A DNA stretch of 14,174 nt, taken from the NCBI GenBank assembly GCA_009779595.1, contig WRDZ01000007.1, positions 1-14,174 of the forward strand, in the 5' to 3' direction. Below, one piece after another: positions 1-5,922 of this stretch. Under the pieces are notes generated by a model. It saw nothing but the letters and a program-made list of their open reading frames with translations. It was not told the DNA's origin and ran no database searches. Each line of letters begins with the position of its first letter. Within the stretch, counting starts at the first letter, position 1. Made by a program: the position numbers and the translations under genes. This DNA is from Alphaproteobacteria bacterium (GTDB lineage: Bacteria > Pseudomonadota > Alphaproteobacteria > WRDZ01).

Positions 1-1688
1 ACTTTCTCGACCATGGCCATGTTGTGCGAGATTATGACCACTGTCCGGTCTTTGGACAGCCGCTCTATCGCGCCAAGGATTTCCTGTTCCGTGGATTTGT
101 CCAGCGCGCTGGTCGGCTCGTCGAAAACCAGGATTTTCGGGTCGCGGCAAAGCGCCCTGGCTATGGCCAGCCGCTGCATCTGCCCGCCGCTTAAGTTTAC
201 GCCCTTTTCGCCCACCAGCGTGTCATAGCCTTTTTCCAGCCCTTTGATATAGCCGTGTATCTGCGCCTTTCTGGCAGCGGCCTCGATGTCCCCGGGCGTG
301 GCGTCGTCGCAGCCATAGGCGATGTTCTCGCCGATGGTGCGGGTGAACACGTCCGGCTTCTGCGGCATGAACCCGACGGCGGCGGGGATGCTGTCCTTCC
401 TGACTTCGCTTAAGTTCTGCCCGTCGATTGTGATATAGCCGTACTCCGGGTCGTACGTGCGCATTATCAGGTTCGCCAGCGTGGATTTGCCCGCGCCGCT
501 TGACCCGATTACGGCGACTTTTTCGCCGGAGTCTATGGTCAGGTTCAGGTTGTCGAACACCTTGGTTTGGCCGTGCTTGAAGCATACGCCATGGAACTCT
601 ATCGTGCCGTTCCTTTCGCTTACGTTCAGCCGCTCCGAGCCTTCCAGCTCGGGCACGGTCTGCTCCTGCAGCAGCTCGGTCAGGTTGTGGCGCAATTCCG
701 AATGGTTTTTGTGGATATCCTTGGTGCAGTCCATCAGCCCGCGCGCCACGTTCGCCATGCCGTGGCCGACCATCCCGACCAGGGTATATTGGCCCAGGTC
801 CTGGCTTTGGTTGGCTATATACAGGCCCGCCACCGCGATGACCCCGCCCATCACGTCCCAGCTTATCATCTGCGTGACGTGGAACGGCAGGTTCTTTTTC
901 ACCAAGGTATAGCTTTGCTGTCTGTACTGCTCGGACATGTCGCTCATGCGCTTTTGTTCGTTGTCGATTTGGCCGCTGGAACGGACGGTCTGGATGTTGG
1001 TCAGCACGTCCACGCCGTTGGCCGAGATATTGGCGCGCTGGTCGTTCATCAAGTTGCGGTTTTTGCTGGTCACCATGTTGCTGTAGAAACCGACCCCTCC
1101 CAAAGCGGCCGACGAAGCGGCGATGGTCAGGAACAGCGGCCAGCTGACCGTGGCCACGGCGACGGCCGCGCTTGCGCTATAGAACGCCAGCTGCGGGATG
1201 CGGCCTATGGCCATGCCGTCTATGGCGGCCGCCCCGCCCACGCTCTGCCCGATTTTGCCGTAAATGGCACCTCTTTGGCGCGTCTCGAAATAAGAGTGGT
1301 CCAAGCTGGTCGTGTGCTTGAATAAAGAATCGTGCCTTTCTTTTTTCATGTCGGCGTCCATGACCTGTTTGGACGAGTCTTTTAAAGAATACAGCAAGGT
1401 TTCGGCAACATAGAACCCGACGACCGGGGCGGCCAAAGCAAGCACGGTCGCCGGTTCAAGGATGTTGCCGCCGCTGAAAGTGGTCTGGGCCGTGCTTACG
1501 ATGTTCTGCAAGGCCTTGGGCAGAAAAAAGCCGCCTATCGCGCCCAGCGCCGCGCCGCAGCCAAGTATCGAGCCTATGCGCCAGCCCTGCCCCTTTGTCG
1601 CGCGCTTCCAAAATTCATAAACCTTCGAGCCGGGCAGCAAGTTCGCCGCCTTTTCCTTATCGGTCTTCTCAACAGTGTTTTCCGCCAT
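1..1688 (-). CDS. ABC transporter, fused membrane and ATPase domains (exporter type), 3' end missing
   Basis: Half-transporter of the MsbA/HlyB-like exporter class: a membrane domain followed by an ATPase, expected to dimerise in the inner membrane and export a lipid, peptide or drug. About 562 residues are visible; the ends of such proteins usually lie near 580-620, so only the tail is cut by the window edge. Hydrophobic segments lie at about 38-58, 80-100, 166-202 (two), 273-292 and 300-316. The ATPase domain is complete: Walker A GSSGAGKST (395-403), Q-loop PQKPDVF (Q443), signature NLSGGQ (498-503), Walker B ILVFDEPTSALD (D523, E524) and switch histidine in ISHNMAM (H555). The ATG is preceded by AAGGGGGA and by a near-consensus promoter at 1717-1745. 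It diverges from nfnA and no partner subunit is visible. The class is certain; the substrate cannot be read from sequence. Confidence 0.93.
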   Translation of the reverse strand, partial: MAENTVEKTDKEKAANLLPGSKVYEFWKRATKGQGWRIGSILGCGAALGAIGGFFLPKALQNIVSTAQTTFSGGNILEPATVLALAAPVVGFYVAETLLYSLKDSSKQVMDADMKKERHDSLFKHTTSLDHSYFETRQRGAIYGKIGQSVGGAAAIDGMAIGRIPQLAFYSASAAVAVATVSWPLFLTIAASSAALGGVGFYSNMVTSKNRNLMNDQRANISANGVDVLTNIQTVRSSGQIDNEQKRMSDMSEQYRQQSYTLVKKNLPFHVTQMISWDVMGGVIAVAGLYIANQSQDLGQYTLVGMVGHGMANVARGLMDCTKDIHKNHSELRHNLTELLQEQTVPELEGSERLNVSERNGTIEFHGVCFKHGQTKVFDNLNLTIDSGEKVAVIGSSGAGKSTLANLIMRTYDPEYGYITIDGQNLSEVRKDSIPAAVGFMPQKPDVFTRTIGENIAYGCDDATPGDIEAAARKAQIHGYIKGLEKGYDTLVGEKGVNLSGGQMQRLAIARALCRDPKILVFDEPTSALDKSTEQEILGAIERLSKDRTVVIISHNMAMVEK

Positions 1689-1716
1689 GTTTCCCCCTTT
1701 TTTGTCAAACCGTCGT

Positions 1717-1745
1717 ATTATATCACATCTTGGGGAAAAAATCAA
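1717..1745 (-). promoter_or_regulatory. Sigma70-like promoter for the ABC transporter gene
   Basis: Read on the minus strand: TTGATT (1740-1745), 17-nt spacer, TATAAT (1717-1722). A TG one base upstream of the -10 makes it an extended -10. The predicted start near 1710 leaves a leader of about 22 nt before the ATG at 1688. This is the best promoter match in the window. Confidence 0.75.
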
Positions 1746-1813
1746 CATAAAAATGCCGTCCCAGCCTGGCCTTTTTACCCATGGAAGCGTGCCGCCAAAG
1801 CGCCAATAACCTC

Positions 1814-1842
1814 TTGCCAGACTCGGGGATTTATAGTATGCT
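1814..1842 (+). promoter_or_regulatory. Sigma70-like promoter for nfnAB
   Basis: TTGCCA (1814-1819), 17-nt spacer, TATGCT (1837-1842). A start near 1849 would give a leader of about 28 nt carrying the GAGGA ribosome site 5' of the nfnA ATG. A TATAAT at 1845-1850 is also present but has no matching -35 at proper spacing. The promoter is divergent from the ABC promoter about 70 bp away. Confidence 0.6.
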
Positions 1843-1876
1843 TATATAATATGTTTGCTTTTCAAACCGAGGACTT

Positions 1877-2734
1877 ATGTTTCAAATCATATCCAAGGCA
1901 GTCATGGCCCAAGGCTCTGTCGTTCAAAATGAAATCATGGCCCCCCTGGTCGCCGCCAACGCCAAGCCGGGCCAGTTCCTTATCCTGCGCGTCGACGAAA
2001 CGGGCGAGCGCATACCCCTGACCATATCCGATTCCGACCCCAAGGCCGGAACCGTCACAATAGTATATCAGGTCGTGGGCCGGACAACCTCGCAGCTTGC
2101 GGCCCTTGAACCCGGCGGCGGCATACGGGACGTTGTCGGCCCGCTTGGCCAGCCGACCGACATACGCAATGTCGGCACGGTCGTATGCGTGGGCGGTGGC
2201 TCCGCAGCCGCCGTCCTGCGCCCCATTATCCGCGGCTTCAAGGCGGCCGGCAACAAGGTCGTTTCCATTGTCGGAGCGCGCTCGCAGGACCTGGTCATCC
2301 TGGAGGAACAGATAAAATCCGCCAGCGACGAGCTTCACATCTGCACAAGCGACGGCTCGTACGGGCGGAGCGGATTCGTCACCGACGTACTGCGGGAAAT
2401 CCTTGAAAAAGACGAAGGGGAAATCAAGGAGGTCGTCGCAATCGGCCCCATACCCATGATGAAGGCGTGCTGCGATGTCACGGCGGAATTCAAGGTAAAG
2501 ACCCTGGTCAGCCTGAACGCGCTGATGGTCGACGGCACGGGCATGTGCGGCTGCTGCCGGGTCATGGTCGGAGGCCAGGTGCGCTTCGCCTGCGTGGACG
2601 GGCCGGAATTCGACGGGCACCTGGTGGACTTCGACGCGCTGTCCGCGCGGCTTTCCGCCTACCGCGCGCACGAGCTTGAATCAAAGGAACACCACGACGC
2701 CTGCCAGTGTGAAGACCAAGGAGCCAAAGCATGA
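1877..2734 (+). CDS. nfnA: NADH-dependent ferredoxin:NADP+ oxidoreductase, FAD/[2Fe-2S] subunit
   Basis: Small subunit of Nfn (also annotated SudB or ferredoxin-NADP reductase alpha), which couples NADH and reduced ferredoxin to NADP+ reduction by flavin-based electron bifurcation in the cytoplasm. It is 285 residues, the usual length. From the N-terminus: a ferredoxin-reductase barrel with the FAD motif RIPLTI (45-50), a nucleotide-binding glycine stretch CVGGGSAAAV (104-113), and near the C-terminus the iron-sulfur segment DGTGMCGCCR (219-228) with C239 in RFACVDGPEFDGH. Published Nfn structures describe a [2Fe-2S] cluster held by three Cys and one Asp; C224, C227, C239 and D219 are my candidates, leaving C226 as an extra cysteine. 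The ATG has GAGGA just upstream. The stop overlaps the start of the next gene (ATGA), so the two are translationally coupled, and the pairing with the GltA-like gene is what separates NfnA from other PyrK-like electron-transfer subunits. Confidence 0.9.
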   Translation: MFQIISKAVMAQGSVVQNEIMAPLVAANAKPGQFLILRVDETGERIPLTISDSDPKAGTVTIVYQVVGRTTSQLAALEPGGGIRDVVGPLGQPTDIRNVGTVVCVGGGSAAAVLRPIIRGFKAAGNKVVSIVGARSQDLVILEEQIKSASDELHICTSDGSYGRSGFVTDVLREILEKDEGEIKEVVAIGPIPMMKACCDVTAEFKVKTLVSLNALMVDGTGMCGCCRVMVGGQVRFACVDGPEFDGHLVDFDALSARLSAYRAHELESKEHHDACQCEDQGAKA

Positions 2735-4113
2735 ACGCCCGCCACGAAATGCCCGAACAGGACCCGGAAACCCGCCGCGATAACTTCGACGAGGTGCCGC
2801 TGGGTTATGACGAAAAAACCGCAATGGCCGAAGCGGCCCGCTGCCTGCAGTGCAAGAACCCGGTCTGCGTGGCCGCATGTCCGGTCAGCGTCCCCATACC
2901 GCAATTCATCGGGCATATAAAGGACGGCGATTTCAATGCCGCGGCGCGCGCGGTCTTAAGCCGGAACTCTTTGCCCGCCGTGTGCGGCCGGGTCTGCCCG
3001 CAGGAAACACAGTGCGAAGGCGCCTGCGTGCTTGCCAGGAAAAACTGCGCCGTCGCCATCGGCGCGCTTGAGCGGTTCGTCGCGGACCGCTTGGCAAGCG
3101 GCGAAGGTTCCGCCGCGCCCGGCATCGCCCCGGCAACGGGCAAAAAGGTCGCGGTCATAGGCTCGGGCCCCGGCAGCCTGACGGTCGCGGGCGACCTGAT
3201 ACGCCGCGGCCACGGGGTCACGGTTTTCGAAGCTTTCCACCAGCCGGGCGGGGTCCTTGTTTACGGAATCCCCGAATTCCGGCTGCCCGAAAAGGTCGTG
3301 GAAAGCGACCTTAAAATGCTGACGGACATGGGGGTCGACATCAAGTGCAACGTGGTCGTGGGCAAGACCCTTACCATCGACCAGCTTTTGGGCCAGCAAG
3401 GATTCGACGCGGTCTATATCGGGGCCGGGGCGGGACTGCCGCTGTTCCTGGACATCGAGGGCGAGAACCTGAACGGCGTGTACAGCGCCAACGAATACCT
3501 GACGCGCAGCAACCTTATGAAGGCGCGGCTTTTTCCGGAAAACGCGACTCCGGTCCTGCGCGGCAGGAACGTGTGCGTGTTCGGCGGGGGCAACGTGGCC
3601 ATGGACGCGCTGCGCACGGCAATCCGCATGGGCGCCGAGTCCGCGACCTGCGTGTACCGCCGCGGCCGCGAAGAAATGCCGGCCAGGCAGGAGGAAATCC
3701 GCCACGCCGAGGAAGAAGGGGTGAAATTCCTTTTCCTGCAGGCTCCCGCGCGTTTCATCGGCGATGAAAAAGGAAGGCTGTGCGCGGTCCAGCTTCAGGA
3801 AATGCGGCTTGGCCAGCCCGACCAGTCCGGCCGTCGCAGGCCAGAACCTGTACCGGGCGCGGTGACAACCCTGGACTGCGACATGGCCGTCATCGCCGTG
3901 GGCAGCGGCCCCAACCCGGTCGTCGGCTCGGCCACCGCGGATTTGAAGGTCGACAGCCGCGGGTATATAATCGCCGACGAACACGGCCGCACCAGCAAGG
4001 AAAAGGTGTGGGCGGGCGGAGATATCGTCACCGGCGCCGCTACCGTAATCCTGGCAGCAGGAGCCGGGCGCAAGGCCTCTGACAGCATGCACGAATATCT
4101 GACGTCCGGTTGA
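2731..4113 (+). CDS. nfnB: NADH-dependent ferredoxin:NADP+ oxidoreductase, FAD/two [4Fe-4S] subunit
   Basis: Large subunit of Nfn (SudA; often annotated as glutamate synthase small chain, GltA). It carries the bifurcating FAD, the NADPH site and two [4Fe-4S] clusters. It is 460 residues. Cysteines C38, C41, C46, C50 (CLQCKNPVCVAACP) and C85, C89, C95, C99 (VCGRVCPQETQCEGAC) provide the cluster ligands. A first dinucleotide fold starts at VAVIGSGPGSLT (140-151), the NADP-binding fold is CVFGGGNVAMDALRTA, and the FAD tail is AGGDIVTGAATVILAAGAG near the C-terminus. No glutamate synthase large subunit is nearby, and the partner nfnA overlaps by 4 bp, which argues for Nfn over GltBD. AAGGAG (2718-2723) lies 7 nt before the ATG inside the nfnA 3' end. 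An Nfn homologue reducing sulfur or polysulfide (Sud) is the main alternative. Confidence 0.9.
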   Translation: MNARHEMPEQDPETRRDNFDEVPLGYDEKTAMAEAARCLQCKNPVCVAACPVSVPIPQFIGHIKDGDFNAAARAVLSRNSLPAVCGRVCPQETQCEGACVLARKNCAVAIGALERFVADRLASGEGSAAPGIAPATGKKVAVIGSGPGSLTVAGDLIRRGHGVTVFEAFHQPGGVLVYGIPEFRLPEKVVESDLKMLTDMGVDIKCNVVVGKTLTIDQLLGQQGFDAVYIGAGAGLPLFLDIEGENLNGVYSANEYLTRSNLMKARLFPENATPVLRGRNVCVFGGGNVAMDALRTAIRMGAESATCVYRRGREEMPARQEEIRHAEEEGVKFLFLQAPARFIGDEKGRLCAVQLQEMRLGQPDQSGRRRPEPVPGAVTTLDCDMAVIAVGSGPNPVVGSATADLKVDSRGYIIADEHGRTSKEKVWAGGDIVTGAATVILAAGAGRKASDSMHEYLTSG

Positions 4114-4140
4114 ATCGAAGCGTTTTGTTAAAGGCCCAGC

Positions 4141-4166
4141 GCGTCCGCCCGGGCCAGCGCCAAAGC
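4141..4166 (+). repeat. 26-bp partial copy of the structured intergenic repeat at 7179-7298
   Basis: This stretch begins GCGTCCGCCCGGGCCAGC and is the exact reverse complement of 7273-7298; identity stops at both edges. It corresponds to the first 26 nt of the larger element when that element is read on the minus strand. It lies 27 nt after the nfnB stop and has the same orientation relative to nfnB as the full element has to the murF-like gene. The 3' arm of the element's outer stem is absent here. Confidence 0.8.
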
Positions 4167-4206
4167 CAGTGGGCATTTAAAGTTATTAATAGCCCGCAAA
4201 AAACGG

Positions 4207-4224
4207 CGTTAAGGTTCCGTTAAC
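4207..4224 (+). promoter_or_regulatory. Operator-like repeat: CGTTAA direct repeats and GTTAA/TTAAC palindrome
   Basis: CGTTAA occurs at 4207-4212 and 4218-4223, an 11-bp period or about one helical turn. The same bases form an inverted repeat, GTTAA-N7-TTAAC (4208-4224). A weaker third half-site, CGTTAC, is at 4232-4237. The repeat overlaps the proposed -35 of the promoter at 4220-4249, as expected for a regulator-binding site. This is sequence pattern only; the binding protein is unknown. Confidence 0.4.
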
Positions 4225-4249
4225 ATCTTGTCGTTACGATTCCCATAAT
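4220..4249 (+). promoter_or_regulatory. Candidate promoter for the small-paralogue / FIST-like locus
   Basis: TTAACA (4220-4225), 18-nt spacer, CATAAT (4244-4249). A start near 4256 leaves a short leader with GGAG (4265-4268) 8 nt before the ATG at 4277. The upstream gap from nfnB is 163 nt and otherwise holds the repeat fragment and a weak hairpin (4169-4197). Confidence 0.5.
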
Positions 4250-4276
4250 AACCTGAAAGGATATGGAGTATAAATC

Positions 4277-4510
4277 ATGCAAGTGCCTGCTGCAACCAAT
4301 CAAGCGTGGTCCGATATCATCACCGCCAAAAAGACTTATGCGCTGAAATTCCTGGCCGCGAAAATCCTGCTTGGACGGCTGATTGCGTCTGTGAACTTGG
4401 ACCCTTCGCCGGACAACGTGCAGGCCTGCGCCGCCCAGCTGCAGGGCCTTTTTGCCAAGAACACGGCCATCCCGTCGGCCAAGGAAGACCTTGCGACCAT
4501 TTTCGGATAA
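4277..4510 (+). CDS. Small uncharacterised protein, first of a tandem paralogue pair
   Basis: A 77-residue protein I do not recognise. It has no signal peptide, membrane span or cysteine motif (one Cys). Predicted by eye to be largely helical: an amphipathic stretch, ALKFLAAKILLGRLIASV, is followed by a DPSPDN turn, then QACAAQLQGLFAKN and a final KEDLATIFG. By eye, 57 of 77 positions match the next gene, with no gaps, and most third-base changes are silent, which supports real coding. GGAG lies 8 nt before the ATG and a promoter-like sequence precedes it. It is followed by its paralogue and a FIST-like protein on the same strand with short gaps, so one operon is likely. The function is unknown; a small partner or regulatory subunit of the 358-residue protein is only an inference from position. 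Confidence 0.75.
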   Translation: MQVPAATNQAWSDIITAKKTYALKFLAAKILLGRLIASVNLDPSPDNVQACAAQLQGLFAKNTAIPSAKEDLATIFG

Positions 4511-4550
4511 GTATGATTTGCATATAACCTGAAAGGAAAAAGCATCAATC

Positions 4551-4784
4551 ATGGAAGTGCCTGCTGCAACCCATCAAGCGTGGTCCGACATCGTCACCGG
4601 CAAGAAGGCCTATACGCTGAAATTCCTGGCGGTGAAGATACTGATTGCGCGCCTGACGCAGTCCGTAAGCCTGGACCCTTCGCCGGACAACGTGCAGGCC
4701 AGCGCCGCCCAGCTGCGGGAACTTTTTGTCAAAAACATGGCCATACCGGCAGTCAAAGAAGACCTTACAACCATTTTCGGATAG
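4551..4784 (+). CDS. Small uncharacterised protein, second of a tandem paralogue pair
   Basis: A 77-residue paralogue of the preceding gene (about 74 percent identical, equal length). Shared blocks are VPAAT, QAWSDI, LKFLA, KIL, LDPSPDNVQA, AAQL, KEDL and TIFG. The differences are mostly conservative and cluster at 15-40 and 51-73; the single Cys of the first copy is Ser here. The ATG choice follows the alignment with copy one; the nearest purine-rich site (AAGGA) is unusually far, about 14 nt upstream, so translation may be weaker or partly coupled to the first gene 40 nt away. The stop is 12 nt before the ATG of the FIST-like gene, so co-transcription is probable. I recognise no function. 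Confidence 0.75.
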   Translation: MEVPAATHQAWSDIVTGKKAYTLKFLAVKILIARLTQSVSLDPSPDNVQASAAQLRELFVKNMAIPAVKEDLTTIFG

Positions 4785-4796
4785 GATGAACTTATT

Positions 4797-5873
4797 ATGA
4801 AACACCAAATATCAACTCTGGAAGAAACCCAAAAGCTTATCGCCGCTGAACGCATTTTGCTTATAGCCGGGGACGAGGCTGTTTTGGCCAAGCTGCCCAA
4901 AGGCAGGTGGGTCGGCGGGTCAACCCCGTATTTCATGACTCCCGGCAAAGGGGGCATGGTGTCGCGCGACAGCCTGTTCGTGTCCGACATAACCGACGCC
5001 GTCGCGACGGCCTCTATAAAGAAATACACCGCCGACAGCCTGCCGCAGGTGTACAAGGACTGCCCGGACAACGGCTTCAGCTATATCATCATCCCGGCCC
5101 TGTCGTCGGCGCACATGGCTTTCGCGCTGAACGCCCCCAATTATGAGTCGTTCGGCTTCAACCCGCTTATCGGCTGGATTGCCGCCGTGCACCTGGACGA
5201 CCTGGACAAGGTCAAGCCCAAGGTGTTCAACGGCGAAACCGGCGAGGCTATCGAAGACGGCGCCATAGTGCTGCACGCCGCCCTGCCCCCTGGCAAGGTT
5301 GCGGAAATCGGCATCATAAACCCGTTCCAGCAGGGGCCCGGCGACACCCTGACGTTCGAGCAGGACGGCTTCAGCGCGGCCGATGTGCTGGTCAACGGCC
5401 AAAAGCAGAACTTCGCCGAATACATGATGAAGGTGGCCTCGGAACGGGACGACTCTAACGAGGCGCTTGTGGAGGGCCAGAAGCGGAACCTGGACGAATA
5501 CATGAAGGAAAAGAACCTGGTCACCAAGCTTCAGCTGCCGCTGGTCGCCGATTACTACGGGGCTTTGGTAAACATAAGCTTTTTCAATCGGATAGACAAG
5601 GACAAGGGCGTGCAGTTCTATGCCCCGGTGTTCAAGGGCGTCAAGTACAAGCTGGCCGCGCCGCTTCCCGACTATGTGGGCGCCTTCGCCAAGCTTCTGG
5701 ACGCGGAGAAAGTCCAGGAAGAAAATATACTGTTCTCGTGCAACTGCGTCCTGAACTATCTGTACTCGAACCTTGAGAACAAGAAGACCGCCTCTTTCGT
5801 CGGCCCTGTCGCCTTCGGGGAAATCGCATACCAGCTGGTGAACCAGACGCTGACCTACCTGCAGATAAAATAG
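4797..5873 (+). CDS. Uncharacterised protein with a FIST-like C-terminus
   Basis: A 358-residue soluble protein with no signal peptide or clear membrane span. The N-terminal part contains LAKLPKGRWVGGSTPYFMT, and the last ~46 residues (FSCNCVLNYLY, then VGPVAFGEIAYQL, then NQTLTYL) match the layout of the FIST C-terminal domain: a buried FSC near the end, a GxxxFGEI block and a terminal T-rich strand. FIST proteins are predicted small-ligand sensors linked to signal transduction. From memory it may belong to a Pfam domain of unknown function (perhaps DUF6976), unverified. Residues near 198-240 contain a 26-residue internal tandem repeat (LVNGQKQNFAEYM, then LVEGQKRNLDEYM). AGGA lies 10 nt before the ATG. 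It follows the two small paralogues closely and converges on ddl with only 30 nt between stops. The coding call is firm; the sensor role is inference. Confidence 0.8.
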   Translation: MKHQISTLEETQKLIAAERILLIAGDEAVLAKLPKGRWVGGSTPYFMTPGKGGMVSRDSLFVSDITDAVATASIKKYTADSLPQVYKDCPDNGFSYIIIPALSSAHMAFALNAPNYESFGFNPLIGWIAAVHLDDLDKVKPKVFNGETGEAIEDGAIVLHAALPPGKVAEIGIINPFQQGPGDTLTFEQDGFSAADVLVNGQKQNFAEYMMKVASERDDSNEALVEGQKRNLDEYMKEKNLVTKLQLPLVADYYGALVNISFFNRIDKDKGVQFYAPVFKGVKYKLAAPLPDYVGAFAKLLDAEKVQEENILFSCNCVLNYLYSNLENKKTASFVGPVAFGEIAYQLVNQTLTYLQIK

Positions 5874-5895
5874 CCGCGGATAAAACGGTTCAAGG

Positions 5896-5922
5896 CAAGG
5901 GCGTCAGTTTTTGGCGCCCTTG
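5896..5922. terminator. Hairpin between convergent genes (possible bidirectional terminator)
   Basis: A perfect 8-bp stem, CAAGGGCG (5896-5903) with CGCCCTTG (5915-5922), and an 11-nt loop containing TTTTT. It straddles the ddl stop codon, 23 nt after the stop of the FIST-like gene. Neither strand has a clean T-run right after the stem, so it is a candidate only. Confidence 0.35.

Larger units (their letters stand above)
4244..4787 (+). repeat. Tandem duplication of a leader plus 77-codon gene unit
   Basis: Two head-to-tail units, about 4244-4520 and 4521-4787. Each starts with a nearly identical leader (CATAATAACCTGAAAGGA against CATATAACCTGAAAGGA), then a 77-codon ORF, and ends in the same coding tail ATTTTCGGATA. 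Nucleotide similarity is high across the ORFs with many synonymous changes, so this is an old duplication kept in frame, not a recent copy. Confidence 0.8.

Noticed and set aside
567..1325. A 252-codon plus-strand frame over the ABC transporter
   Set aside because: Antisense to a gene with all ABC ATPase motifs in the right order; low-quality composition.
2956..4176. A 406-codon open frame antisense to nfnB
   Set aside because: Its composition is that of a reverse-strand shadow and it has no recognisable domain; the sense gene is certain.
4169..4203. Terminator for nfnB: GTGGGC/GCCCGC hairpin
   Set aside because: The stem contains a G-T wobble, the loop is 17 nt, and the following run is A6, not T, on the coding strand.
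4500..4528. Separate promoter for the second small paralogue (TATAAC at 4523-4528)
   Set aside because: No acceptable -35 at 16-18 nt; the sequence is explained as the duplicated copy of the first leader.
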